Source: Pseudomonas rubra (lineage in GTDB: Bacteria; Pseudomonadota; Gammaproteobacteria; Pseudomonadales; Pseudomonadaceae). Taken from it: DNA of 33,593 bases. The stretch's first letter is position 1. Each line of letters begins with the position of its first letter. Shown piece by piece: positions 1 to 7,939 of the stretch. The notes under the pieces were generated by a model. The model saw only the letters and a list, made by a program, of their open reading frames with translations. It was not told the origin of the DNA and did not search any database. The stretch is taken from contig NZ_JAMDGZ010000039.1 of the NCBI RefSeq assembly GCF_028656935.1, positions 1-33,593 of the forward strand, in the 5' to 3' direction. The translations under genes were made by a program, and so were the position numbers.

Positions 1-84
1 TGTCACGGTTATGATACCGGGCATTACTGGCCGGATGACCCGTTGGTGGCCGAAGCCACGGCGCGGGCGAAACCACGTAAATAG
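1..84 (+). CDS. 3' end of an unidentified gene (partial)
   Basis: An open frame enters from the left edge and gives 27 residues, beginning CHGYDTGHYW and ending in a basic tail (ARAKPRK) before a TAG at 82-84. The next gene on the opposite strand ends at 85, so the two genes converge with no spacer. The codons are GC-rich like the neighbours, which supports real coding sequence. Too little is visible to name a family. Confidence 0.5.
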   Translation, partial: CHGYDTGHYWPDDPLVAEATARAKPRK

Positions 85-1164
85 TCACGGCTGCACAGGC
101 AACAGCAAGCGCGCGGTCACAGGCAAGTGGTCGGAAATCTCCAGGGTGTCCTGCTGAATCACCTGTGCCCCCAAACGCTGCAGTTTCGGGCTGTGGAACA
201 GGTAATCGAGGGTGCGGTCCGGGCCTTGCGGGTTGCGCTCGTTGGGCGAGTGGGTCAGCCAGACCGTGCGCTCAGCGCCACTGGCCTCGGCATTGCTGGG
301 GATCATCGGGTACTTGTCCCAGAGCAGGTGCAGGTCGCTGTCGGCGTTGTACTGGCCGCGCAGCGCGGCTGGCAGCCGACGGTACTGGCCGAGCGGCAGC
401 AGGTTGAAGTCGCCACCGATCAGCCAGGGCGTGCCCTGGCTTTCCAGCTTGTCGAGCACGCGCGCCAGTTGTTGCACCTGCTGGCGCTGGATATCACTGC
501 CCGCTGCAAAGGCCGCCAGATGGGTGTTGAGCACCGCCAACTGGCCGCCATCGCGCAGTGGCAGGTAGCTGGCAAGGATGGCTTGCTGAGGCTGCAGCAA
601 GCGTTGCAGGGCGTTGCTGGCGGCAACCGGCAGTTGTACGCGCTCGGCCTGGTTGATCGGGTAGCGGCTCAGGGTTGCGAGGGTACGGCCGACGCTGCCG
701 AAGATGTGCCAGTCGGGGACGAAATCGGCTTTCCAGTCGTAGGTCTGAACCGCGCAGGGGTAGATATCCACCAGACGCTCGCGCAGCAACGCCAGTTGGT
801 CCTGGTAGTCGCTGGCCTTGGCGTTGTTGTCCAGTTCCTGGAGCAGGACAATGTCGGGTTGTTCGGCGCGGATCACCCGTGCCACTTCATCGAGGTTGAA
901 GGCGAGGTCCTGCGGGGTAGGGCGGGTGTCGTCGCCATGGCCCTGGTCGTACCAGAACACGTAGCGTTTGCCGGCCAGGTACTGCACGTTCCAGGTCATC
1001 ACCTTGAGCACCTGGCCCGGCACCAGCGCCGCATTGCCCGCGCGGCAGCTGACTGGCAGGGCTTCACGCGGCTCGGGTTGCCAGCTCAGTTGAGCGGCCA
1101 GCAGCCACAGCAGGGCGAACAGAACAAGCAGGGTCAGCAGGGCGTTGCGCAGTAGTCGGGTCAT
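85..1164 (-). CDS. Membrane-anchored endonuclease/exonuclease/phosphatase (EEP) family protein
   Basis: 359 residues. A hydrophobic stretch at about residues 8-25 is a signal anchor or signal peptide, so the catalytic domain is probably periplasmic. EEP-fold motifs appear in order: MTWNVQYL (about 55-62), the metal-binding Glu in LLQELD (about 106-111), NTHLAAF, GGDFNLLP (about 250), LDYLF and the C-terminal SDHLPV with its catalytic Asp-His. These define the metal-dependent phosphodiesterase superfamily that includes DNase I, exonuclease III and sphingomyelinase-like enzymes. The substrate (nucleic acid, phospholipid or inositol phosphate) cannot be told from sequence. The gene lies 11 bp downstream of the YciC-like membrane gene on the same strand, so the two may be co-transcribed. 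Confidence 0.85.
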   Translation of the reverse strand: MTRLLRNALLTLLVLFALLWLLAAQLSWQPEPREALPVSCRAGNAALVPGQVLKVMTWNVQYLAGKRYVFWYDQGHGDDTRPTPQDLAFNLDEVARVIRAEQPDIVLLQELDNNAKASDYQDQLALLRERLVDIYPCAVQTYDWKADFVPDWHIFGSVGRTLATLSRYPINQAERVQLPVAASNALQRLLQPQQAILASYLPLRDGGQLAVLNTHLAAFAAGSDIQRQQVQQLARVLDKLESQGTPWLIGGDFNLLPLGQYRRLPAALRGQYNADSDLHLLWDKYPMIPSNAEASGAERTVWLTHSPNERNPQGPDRTLDYLFHSPKLQRLGAQVIQQDTLEISDHLPVTARLLLPVQP

Positions 1165-1175
1165 CGGCTAACCAG

Positions 1176-1859
1176 TCAGGACAGCGGTGGCTCTGCAACC
1201 GGTTCGCTGACCAGCATGTACAAGCGGAACATGACCACGGTGCTGAACAGCTGCAGGAAGCTGTTGACGCTGTCCATGAGCAGTTGCACCAGTGTCGAAG
1301 GCTCGGGCAGCAGCATCATGCTCAGGCCGTCGATCAGCCACAGTGGTGCCAGCACGCCAAGAATGCAGCTGACGATGCGCCAGAAATTACCGGTACTGAG
1401 CTTGAAGCTTTCACGCATGGCTTCGATCGGCGGCAGGCCGCGCAGCACCAGTACGTACTCGGCGAACACCAGGTGAATCATGACCCAGATGCCGGGAATG
1501 ATGAACAGCGCCGCACCGGCCACGATCAGCAACGAGCTGAGCATCACCATCAGGGCGAACGACGGCCACAGGCGCAGAGCCATGGCCAGCAGGTTGCGCT
1601 TGAGCGGGGTGTAGCCGTTGCTGCGGGTGTCGAGGTAGAGGATCAGCGCGGCGCTGTACAGCGGGTAGAACAGCAGGCCGACCAGCATGCCGTAGCCTGG
1701 CGAAGCGTCCTTGCCCAGTTGCTGGTACAACAGATGGCTGCACAGTGTTTCGAGCACCACCAACGGCAGACACAACTGGGCAATGCTCAGCAGGTGACGG
1801 CGGAAAAAATACAAGGAGTCGCGCAGAACGCTAAGCGGATTCATCAGTCGATATCGCAT
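1176..1859 (-). CDS. YciC-family (UPF0259-like) integral membrane protein
   Basis: 227 residues, dominated by about five to six hydrophobic segments (for example residues 24-45, 58-78, 95-135, 160-185 and 195-215). The conserved core contains FIIPGIWVMIHLVFAEYV and, just after it, EAMRESFKLSTGNFWRI, typical of the YciC/UPF0259 or DUF975-like membrane family. Molecular function is unknown. The ATG used lies at 1859; a second ATG five codons downstream (1844, giving MNPLSVLRDS) is equally plausible. Neither has a clear Shine-Dalgarno sequence. The EEP gene follows on the same strand, suggesting a two-gene envelope operon. Confidence 0.75.
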   Translation of the reverse strand: MRYRLMNPLSVLRDSLYFFRRHLLSIAQLCLPLVVLETLCSHLLYQQLGKDASPGYGMLVGLLFYPLYSAALILYLDTRSNGYTPLKRNLLAMALRLWPSFALMVMLSSLLIVAGAALFIIPGIWVMIHLVFAEYVLVLRGLPPIEAMRESFKLSTGNFWRIVSCILGVLAPLWLIDGLSMMLLPEPSTLVQLLMDSVNSFLQLFSTVVMFRLYMLVSEPVAEPPLS

Positions 1860-1997
1860 TGAAAAAAGCAGGGCGTCACTTTAGCCCAGCCGCAGGCCAA
1901 CCTGAAGAAAGTTTAATCACGCCTTGTGTTGAATCCGAAGGCCCGGCACCCCATTTTACCCGTACTCGATTTTTCCGGTTTTGCAGTGAGGTTGCCC

Positions 1998-2744
1998 ATG
2001 AACAGTGAAGAACAAACCCTGATCGACGACCTGTTCGGTCGACTCAAGCAAGCCCAGGACCCGTCCGTACCGCGCGACGCCCAGGCCCAGGCACGCATTG
2101 CCGAACACCTGCAGCAGCAACCGGCGGCGCCCTACTACATGGCCCAGGCGATCCTGGTACAGGAGGCTGCGCTCAAGCGCCTGGACGAGCAGAACAAGCA
2201 ACTGCAGGCTGAGCTGAATCAGGCCAAGGCCCAGTTTGCGGCCACTGCGCCGAGCAACAGCGGTAGCTTTTTGTCGAGCATCTTCGGCAGCGGTACCCGT
2301 GGTCCACAGCCGGTGCAAAACCAGGCGGCGGCCAGCGCTCCTGCCAGCGGTGGCGGTTGGCGCGAACCGTCTCGGCCGTCATTCAACCAACCCGACCAGC
2401 AGCAGGGTTTCAACGCCGCACCGGCCCAGGCACCTGCGCGCGGCGGTGCCAGCAGTTTTCTCGGTGGCGCGCTGCAAACCGCCGCCGGTGTGGCCGGTGG
2501 GGTAATGCTCGCCCAGGGCATCAGCAGCCTGTTCAACCACCACTCGCAGCCTGAAGAAGTGGTCGAGGTGATCAAGGACGAACCGGCCCCGGCCAGCGAC
2601 AGCGGTGGCTGGGGCAGCAACGACGATCAGCGCCTGACCGCCGATAACAGTAGCTATGGCAATGATCAGGGCGGCTTCATGGACACTGACTACGGCAGTG
2701 ACGATGGCGGCTTCTTCGGCGGTGACGACGACAGCTTCGTCTGA
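1998..2744 (+). CDS. DUF2076-family protein
   Basis: 248 residues from the ATG at 1998, which follows a GTGAGG ribosome-binding sequence about 8 nt upstream; a longer frame upstream lacks this. The N-terminus (NSEEQTLIDDLFGRLKQAQ, then YYMAQAILVQEAALKRLDEQ) forms helical and coiled-coil segments to about residue 80. Gly/Pro/Ala/Gln-rich low-complexity sequence follows, then a short hydrophobic Gly/Ala segment (about 150-175, FLGGALQTAAGVAGGVMLAQ) and a very acidic Asp/Gly tail. This architecture is that of DUF2076 proteins, whose function is unknown. The acidic tail and glycine-rich hydrophobic segment suggest a membrane- or envelope-associated protein. Confidence 0.8.
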   Translation: MNSEEQTLIDDLFGRLKQAQDPSVPRDAQAQARIAEHLQQQPAAPYYMAQAILVQEAALKRLDEQNKQLQAELNQAKAQFAATAPSNSGSFLSSIFGSGTRGPQPVQNQAAASAPASGGGWREPSRPSFNQPDQQQGFNAAPAQAPARGGASSFLGGALQTAAGVAGGVMLAQGISSLFNHHSQPEEVVEVIKDEPAPASDSGGWGSNDDQRLTADNSSYGNDQGGFMDTDYGSDDGGFFGGDDDSFV

Positions 2745-2845
2745 TCGCGCCTACCTGCATGGCCTGCGGGCTGGCATACTGGGCGCCGAAACGGCTCCGG
2801 TGTGCGGCAGTCGCCAACAGCGCCGCGGCGCCATGAGGACAAACG

Positions 2846-3325
2846 GTGAAGAAGATCGCGGTATTCGCCGACGTGCAAAACCTCTACTACACCGTGCGTC
2901 AGGCCTACGGTTGTCATTTCAACTACGCGGCGCTGTGGGCTGACATCAGCCAGCACGGACAGATCGTCGAAGCCGTGGCCTACGCCATTGACCGCGGCGA
3001 CAGCAAGCAGCAGCAGTTTCAGCAGATCCTGCGCAACCTCGGTTTCACCGTCAAACTCAAACCCTACATCCAGCGCAGCGACGGCTCGGCCAAGGGCGAC
3101 TGGGACGTGGGCATCACCCTCGACGTGATCGACGCCGCCGCGCGGGTCGATGAGGTGGTGCTGGCCTCGGGGGATGGTGATTTCGACCTGCTGCTTGAGC
3201 GTGTCATCAGCCGACACGGCATTGCGGCCGTCGCCTATGGTGTGCCGGGGCTCACCGCCAATTCGCTGATTCGCGCCGCCAGCCGTTATGTGCCCATCGA
3301 GGGCGGCCTGCTGCTCAAGCATTAA
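2846..3325 (+). CDS. NYN-domain (LabA/DUF88-like) putative ribonuclease
   Basis: 159 residues, close to a stand-alone NYN domain. The start is GTG at 2846, preceded by a GAGGA sequence 7-8 nt upstream. PIN-like acidic residues are visible: VFADVQNLYY near the N-terminus (Asp9), KGDWDVGITLDVI (about 88-100) and LASGDGDFDLLLE (about 110-122). NYN domains form a PIN-like nuclease fold that uses these aspartates to bind metal, and are generally thought to act on RNA. The gene is followed 19 bp later by a 3'-5' exonuclease in the same direction, so the two probably form a nucleic-acid processing operon. Confidence 0.85.
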   Translation: MKKIAVFADVQNLYYTVRQAYGCHFNYAALWADISQHGQIVEAVAYAIDRGDSKQQQFQQILRNLGFTVKLKPYIQRSDGSAKGDWDVGITLDVIDAAARVDEVVLASGDGDFDLLLERVISRHGIAAVAYGVPGLTANSLIRAASRYVPIEGGLLLKH

Positions 3326-3344
3326 GATTTCTGAGGTTGTCGTT

Positions 3345-3947
3345 TTGGAACGTATCGCTGTCATCGACTTTGAAACCACCGGTATTTCACCCGGCACCGG
3401 ATGCCGGGCCACGGAAGTGGCAGTGGTCATGCTCGAACGTGGGCGCATTGTCGAGCGCTATCAAAGCCTGATGAATGCCGGGGTCCCAGTACCTGCGTTT
3501 GTCGCTGGATTGACCGGCATCACCACCGCCATGTTGCGCAGCGCGCCACCGATTGCCCGGGTGATGAACGAGGTGGCCGAGTTCGTCGGTGACACGCCGA
3601 TGCTGGCGCACAATGCCTCGTTCGACCAGAAGTTCTGGGACTTTGAGCTTGCCCAGATCGGCCGCAGCCGTAGCCAGCGGTTTGCCTGCTCGATGTTGCT
3701 GGCGCGGCGCCTGATGCCGTCGGCGCCGAACCACAAACTCGGCACTCTGACCCGTTGGGCCGGCCTGCCTGACACCGGTACCGCCCACCGGGCCATGGCC
3801 GATGCAGAGATGGCCGCCAACCTCGCCCAGCACCTGGCCGGGCAGTTGCGCCAGCAGGGCGTCAACGGCGTTTCCCACCAGTTGTTTTGCAGCCTGCAGA
3901 AAGTCCCCGCAGCGAAGATCGGCGAAGCGCTGAAAAGCTACCGTTAG
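3345..3947 (+). CDS. 3'-5' exonuclease, DEDDh (DnaQ-like) family
   Basis: 200 residues if translation starts at TTG 3345, which has a TGAGGT Shine-Dalgarno 7 nt upstream and starts directly at the conserved IAVIDFETTG motif. An ATG at 3288 lies inside the preceding gene, lacks a ribosome-binding site and adds 19 unconserved residues, so I rejected it. DEDDh motifs: ExoI DFETTG (Asp, Glu), ExoII HNASFDQKFWDFE (Asp) and ExoIII HRAMADAEM (His, Asp). This arrangement matches the epsilon-type proofreading exonuclease fold; the protein resembles stand-alone DnaQ-like exonucleases rather than DnaQ itself. The stop overlaps the convergent Lrp-type gene by 4 bp. Confidence 0.85.
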   Translation: MERIAVIDFETTGISPGTGCRATEVAVVMLERGRIVERYQSLMNAGVPVPAFVAGLTGITTAMLRSAPPIARVMNEVAEFVGDTPMLAHNASFDQKFWDFELAQIGRSRSQRFACSMLLARRLMPSAPNHKLGTLTRWAGLPDTGTAHRAMADAEMAANLAQHLAGQLRQQGVNGVSHQLFCSLQKVPAAKIGEALKSYR

Positions 3948-4402
3948 GTCTTTTTGCCGTTGTGCTCCAGATGGCCCAGCGGTAAACGTCGCTCCACGGC
4001 GCTGGAGAGAATGATCGAGGTCTTGCTGAAGCCGAACTGGGCGACGCGGTTGATCAACTCCTCCAGTTCCGGCATCGACGCCACGGCCGCCTGCATGATC
4101 ACACAGGGATCGCCAGTCACCCGGTGGCACTCGGTCAGTTGTGGGATCTGCATGAGTTCTGCGTAAGCCTGCTGGTTGCCATGGCTGGCCAGGCGCAGCT
4201 CGATCACGCACTGGATCGGCAGGCCGATCTTCTCCAGGTCGACCTTGGCCTGATAACCGGTAATCACCCCGCTGACCTCAAGTTTGGCCACCCGTTCGGC
4301 GACCGCCGGGGCCGACAGGTTGACCTTGCGCGCAAGGTCGGCAAAGGAGGCGCGGCCGTTGTCCAGCAGGGCGCTGAGGAGCATGCGATCGTACTTGTCC
4401 AT
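3944..4402 (-). CDS. Lrp/AsnC-family transcriptional regulator
   Basis: 152 residues from ATG 4402; a longer frame begins 20 codons upstream but its extra residues do not resemble the family. The N-terminus MDKYDRMLLSALLDNGR is the canonical Lrp start, followed by an HTH (ASFADLARKVNLSAPAVAERVAKLE, about 18-42) and a RAM ligand-binding domain (ECHRVTGDPCVIMQAAV, about 95-111). Lrp/AsnC proteins form octamers or dimers and sense amino acids. It is divergent from a DMT exporter, a common arrangement in which the regulator controls an amino-acid exporter; that link is inference. Confidence 0.88.
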   Translation of the reverse strand: MDKYDRMLLSALLDNGRASFADLARKVNLSAPAVAERVAKLEVSGVITGYQAKVDLEKIGLPIQCVIELRLASHGNQQAYAELMQIPQLTECHRVTGDPCVIMQAAVASMPELEELINRVAQFGFSKTSIILSSAVERRLPLGHLEHNGKKT

Positions 4403-4555
4403 GGGTTTCCAGAGAGTTGTTGTCGATTCAAAGGCACAAGGCCAAAAGAACCGTTGTTTCAAAAGTGTACTGTTGGTTTAAACAGGTTTTGTAACTTATG
4501 TTTACTGTGCTGCCTTTCTAAACTAACTGCCCGACACCAATAATTCGAGCCCCCC
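4403..4555. promoter_or_regulatory. Divergent promoter region between the Lrp-type regulator and the DMT exporter
   Basis: This 153-bp stretch is markedly more AT-rich than the flanking genes and must hold both start sites. It contains an inverted repeat CTGTT-N6-AACAG at 4470-4485 enclosing the 8-bp palindrome GTTTAAAC (4476-4483), a plausible Lrp-type binding site. No -35/-10 pair stands out convincingly. Confidence 0.35.
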
Positions 4556-5488
4556 ATGCCTGCCTCCCGTCGCTTCCCGTTAGTCTTGATCGGCGCCTTT
4601 CTGGCCTTGTACCTAGTCTGGGGCTCGACCTACCTGGTGATTCGCATCGGTGTCGAGTCCTGGCCGCCGTTGTTGATGGCGGGGGTGCGTTTTGTCATTG
4701 CCGGCGCTTTGCTCTATGGCTTTTTGCGCTGGCGCGGAGTGCCGGCGCCGACCTGGCCGCAATGGCGGGCGGCGGGCGTGATTGGCATACTGCTGCTCAG
4801 CTGTGGCAACGGTGGCGTGACCCTGGCCGAGCACGCAGGGGTAGCCTCGGGTGTGGCGGCCTTGGCGGTGGCCACGGTGCCGTTATTCACCCTGATGTTC
4901 GGCCTGTTCTGGGGGCATCGCAACACCCGTCTGGAGTGGGCCGGAATTGTCATGGGGCTGGTGGGTATTGCCATGCTCAACTTGGGCTCCAACCTGCAGG
5001 CGAGCCCGGTTGGTGCCGCGCTTATTCTGTTTGCCGCCGCCTCCTGGGCCTTTGGCTCGGTCTGGAGCAAAAGCCTGCCGCTGCCAGCGGGGCCGATGGC
5101 CAGTGCTGCAGAAATGCTGGTGGGTGGCGTGGTGTTGCTGCTCGGCAGTGTGTTGAGCGGTGAACGCATGACCCAGATGCCCACTGCCGCCGGTTGGGGG
5201 GCGCTGGCCTACCTGGTGGTCTTCGGTTCAATCCTGGCCTTCAGCGCTTACATGTATCTGCTCAAGCACGTGCGCCCGGCAGCCGCTACCAGCTATGCCT
5301 ACGTCAATCCGGCGGTAGCGGTGTTGTTGGGGATTGTTTTTGCCGGCGAACAGATCGGTTTCGAGGAGTGCGTGGCGATGGCGGTTATCATTGGCGCCGT
5401 TGTGCTGATCGGCGTGCCGCAGTGGCGCCGACCGGCCGTGGAAAAAGCCAAACCTGTTGGCGACGTGGAAGGTGAACTCTGTAAATGA
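4556..5488 (+). CDS. yedA: Drug/metabolite exporter, EamA/DMT family (YedA-like)
   Basis: 310 residues with ten predicted membrane helices, made of two EamA repeats. The first helix carries the family signature ALYLVWGSTYLVIRIGVES, and the second repeat contains SWAFGSVWSKSLPLP and YAYVNPAVAVLLGIVFAGE. This pattern matches YedA/RhtA-like inner-membrane exporters of amino acids and metabolites. It sits divergent from an Lrp/AsnC regulator, fitting a role in amino-acid or metabolite efflux, and overlaps the next gene by ATGA at 5485-5488, indicating translational coupling. The actual substrate is not deducible. Confidence 0.85.
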   Translation: MPASRRFPLVLIGAFLALYLVWGSTYLVIRIGVESWPPLLMAGVRFVIAGALLYGFLRWRGVPAPTWPQWRAAGVIGILLLSCGNGGVTLAEHAGVASGVAALAVATVPLFTLMFGLFWGHRNTRLEWAGIVMGLVGIAMLNLGSNLQASPVGAALILFAAASWAFGSVWSKSLPLPAGPMASAAEMLVGGVVLLLGSVLSGERMTQMPTAAGWGALAYLVVFGSILAFSAYMYLLKHVRPAAATSYAYVNPAVAVLLGIVFAGEQIGFEECVAMAVIIGAVVLIGVPQWRRPAVEKAKPVGDVEGELCK

Positions 5489-6441
5489 AAGGACGTATTG
5501 CCAGGACGGCAGTGAAGATCGTGGGTTGCGTGGCAGTGATCGTGGTGTGCATGGTCATGTTGCGCGACGACAGAAGCACCTTCATGACTCTGTATTTTCA
5601 GGAGTCGGTCACCCTCAACAGCGGCAGTGACGAGATCGATCCGCGATATGTCCAGGCGCTGCAGCAAATCATGGCCGCACAGCGCATCGATACGCAAAAG
5701 ATCGACCTTGTGCTCGATCCAGACAGCCGCCGCGCCTTGCAGGTGCGCTTTGCCGATGATGCCCTGAACGCCAGGCAGCGCCGGGATTTGCAAGCATTGT
5801 TCGAGTCCTTCGAGCCTGCTCGTGAAGCCGCCCGGCTCAGTGGCCGGCTGCAGGTCGACATGCGTCAGGCGCGCACGCTGGGCCTGGGTGTCTACGACTT
5901 CGGCCCGGCGTCCGAAGAGGTCGTCGGGCTCGGTGAAGTATCACTGCCCCTGTATTTCAGTTTTCTCTCGAACATCGACGTGCAATTGCGGCGCAATGAG
6001 CAGTCGACCACACAAAAGCCGCAGGCCGACATGATTTGTGAGGCCAATGCCAGGCTGCACGGTGCCTTGCCTTTTGAGGTGACCGAGTTCGATGTCAGTG
6101 GCAGCGACCTGCGCGGGGAGATGAAACTGCGCATGGCCAGCGGTGAGCAGATCCAGGCGCCGGCGCAGCTGACTTTCGATGACCAGCAACTGCTCGAGCG
6201 CCTGGAGATGGGCGGCATGCGGGTGCGCATTCAGCGTCCGGAGACTGTCGATCGGCTGGTGTTCGAGTTCGGCTCGATGGGTACCGTCCGGTATCAGCCT
6301 TACGCGTATTTCATCCGCAGTGACCCTGAGGCGTTCGATGCTTGTCGCGCGGTTGCCTACCAGAGCGGCAGGCCCTTTTCGTTCTACTTGGGTGAAGGGG
6401 TCGATCGTCTGCTCAAGGTACGTTTTCAACCGCCAGGCTGA
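5485..6441 (+). CDS. Hypothetical membrane-anchored protein
   Basis: 318 residues with one N-terminal hydrophobic segment (about 10-27, IVGCVAVIVVCMVML) followed by a hydrophilic domain predicted to lie outside the cytoplasm. I recognise no family. The C-terminal half (FDVSGSDLRGEMKLRMASG, then MRVRIQRPETVDRLVFEFG) looks beta-rich. The start codon overlaps the stop of the exporter gene by 4 bp, so the protein is probably made together with it. It has an internal CEANARLHGALPF segment with one of its few cysteines. Function unknown. Confidence 0.7.
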   Translation: MKGRIARTAVKIVGCVAVIVVCMVMLRDDRSTFMTLYFQESVTLNSGSDEIDPRYVQALQQIMAAQRIDTQKIDLVLDPDSRRALQVRFADDALNARQRRDLQALFESFEPAREAARLSGRLQVDMRQARTLGLGVYDFGPASEEVVGLGEVSLPLYFSFLSNIDVQLRRNEQSTTQKPQADMICEANARLHGALPFEVTEFDVSGSDLRGEMKLRMASGEQIQAPAQLTFDDQQLLERLEMGGMRVRIQRPETVDRLVFEFGSMGTVRYQPYAYFIRSDPEAFDACRAVAYQSGRPFSFYLGEGVDRLLKVRFQPPG

Positions 6442-6515
6442 TTGCAATGGCGGCACGCGCCGGGCCTGAACAAGGTAAACTGCCGCCATTGCTGAATTCC
6501 CCAGACGGTATTGCC

Positions 6516-7847
6516 ATGACTTTCGCCAAACTCGGCCTGATCGAACCCTTGCTGCGCGCGCTCGAGCGCCTGGACTACAACACCCCGACGCCGGTCCAGG
6601 CCCAGGCCATTCCTGCGGTGCTGGCGGGCCGCGACCTGATGGCCGCCGCCCAGACCGGCACCGGCAAGACCGCAGGTTTTGCCCTGCCGCTGCTGCAGCG
6701 CCTCACGCTGGAAGGGGCCAAGGTTGCCGGCAACTCGGTACGCGCCCTGGTACTGGTGCCGACTCGCGAGCTGGCCGAGCAGGTTCACGCCAACATTCGT
6801 GAATACGCCGAACACCTGCCGTTGAGCACCTATGCGGTGTACGGCGGGGTCAGCATCAACCCGCAAATGATGAAGTTGCGCAAGGGCGTCGATCTGCTGG
6901 TGGCCACCCCGGGCCGCCTGCTTGACCTGTTCCGTCAGAACGCGTTGAAGTTCAACCAGTTGCAGGCGCTGGTGCTCGATGAAGCCGACCGCATGCTCGA
7001 CCTGGGCTTTGCCGAAGAGCTGCGCGCGGTTTACGCCGCCTTGCCGGCACGCCGGCAAACCCTGCTGTTCTCGGCGACCTTCTCCGACGAGATTCGCCAA
7101 CTGGCGGCGCAGACCCTCAACGACCCGCTGAGCATTGAAGTCAGCCCGCGTAACGTCACCGCCAGCACGGTCAAGCAGTGGATCGTGCCGGTGGACAAGA
7201 AGCGCAAGCCGGAGCTGTTCAGCCACCTGATGCGCAAGCAGCGCTGGAAGCAGGTGCTGGTATTTGCCAAGACCCGCAACGGTGTCGACCAACTGGTCGA
7301 GCGCCTGCGTGGCCAGGGTGTCAATGCCGACGGTATCCATGGCGACAAGCCCCAGGCTACACGTCAGCGCGCACTGGACAGCTTCAAGGCGCGCGAAATC
7401 CAGATCCTGGTGGCTACTGATGTAGCGGCGCGCGGCCTGGACATCGACGACCTGCCGCTGGTGGTCAACTTCGACCTGCCGATCGTCGCTGAGGATTACA
7501 TTCACCGCATCGGCCGTACCGGGCGCAAGGGCAACAGTGGTGAGGCGATTTCGCTGGTGTGTGCCGATGAGGTGCAGTTGCTGTCGGCGATTGAGACCCT
7601 TACTCGCAAGACTTTGCCACGCCATGAAGAGCCGGATTTCATTCCGGACCACAAGGTGCCGATGACCGACGCCAGCGGCCAGGTGCTGAAAAAACCGAAA
7701 AAGCCGAAGAAGCCCAAAGAGAGCAGCAGCAAACGCAGCCTCGGGCGTTGGATGGACAGCGCCGAGACGCCAGCGGCAGCGCCGCAGGCCAAGCCGGTGC
7801 GCAAGGTGCCGGCCTTCAACACCGGGCCGCGCAAGCGCAAGCCTTGA
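6516..7847 (+). CDS. rhlE: ATP-dependent RNA helicase RhlE (DEAD-box)
   Basis: 443 residues from ATG 6516, where the conserved MTFAKLGL begins; an upstream ATG at 6447 adds 23 unconserved residues. DEAD-box motifs in order: Q motif (TPTPVQAQAIP, 23-33), motif I AQTGTGKT (45-52), Ia PTRELAEQV, Ib TPGRLLDL, motif II DEAD (155-158), motif III SAT, then HGDK, ATDVAARGLDID (V) and HRIGRTGRKG (VI). The tail is Lys/Pro-rich (KKPKKPKKPKE) and basic, as in RhlE-type helicases, where it aids RNA binding. RhlE proteins act in ribosome assembly and RNA turnover, especially in the cold. Paralogues RhlE1/RhlE2 exist in pseudomonads; which one this is cannot be decided here. Confidence 0.92.
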   Translation: MTFAKLGLIEPLLRALERLDYNTPTPVQAQAIPAVLAGRDLMAAAQTGTGKTAGFALPLLQRLTLEGAKVAGNSVRALVLVPTRELAEQVHANIREYAEHLPLSTYAVYGGVSINPQMMKLRKGVDLLVATPGRLLDLFRQNALKFNQLQALVLDEADRMLDLGFAEELRAVYAALPARRQTLLFSATFSDEIRQLAAQTLNDPLSIEVSPRNVTASTVKQWIVPVDKKRKPELFSHLMRKQRWKQVLVFAKTRNGVDQLVERLRGQGVNADGIHGDKPQATRQRALDSFKAREIQILVATDVAARGLDIDDLPLVVNFDLPIVAEDYIHRIGRTGRKGNSGEAISLVCADEVQLLSAIETLTRKTLPRHEEPDFIPDHKVPMTDASGQVLKKPKKPKKPKESSSKRSLGRWMDSAETPAAAPQAKPVRKVPAFNTGPRKRKP

Positions 7848-7854
7848 GTATGCC

Positions 7855-7936
7855 ATCGCGGGGCAAGTCGGGTCGCCGCATCGCCGCTCCCGCAGGGCTT
7901 GGCATCAATCCTGTGGGAGCGGGCTTGCCCCGCGAT
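7855..7936. repeat. Paired REP element (BIME-like), between rhlE and the flavoprotein gene
   Basis: Perfect 13-bp outer arms ATCGCGGGGCAAG (7855-7867) and CTTGCCCCGCGAT (7924-7936) flank inner arms CGCTCCCGCAGG and CCTGTGGGAGCG that pair at 11 of 12 positions. The sequence is of the Pseudomonas REP type. It lies between two convergent genes and can fold as a long hairpin, so it may also act as a bidirectional terminator or mRNA stabiliser. Its left unit of 36 bp recurs exactly, inverted, at 14551-14586. Confidence 0.85.
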
Positions 7937-7939
7937 TTT

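Noticed and set aside
127..1155. Long plus-strand ORF of 342 codons opposite the EEP gene
   Set aside because: It mirrors the minus-strand gene with its clear catalytic motifs. High-GC genes often leave open antisense frames; this one is Gln/Val/Gly-rich and family-less.
3288..3947. Start of the exonuclease at ATG 3288
   Set aside because: It overlaps the NYN gene, lacks a ribosome-binding site and adds unconserved residues. TTG 3345 has TGAGGT at correct spacing.
6426..7856. 476-codon minus-strand ORF opposite rhlE
   Set aside because: Shadow of rhlE; no motif or ribosome-binding site.
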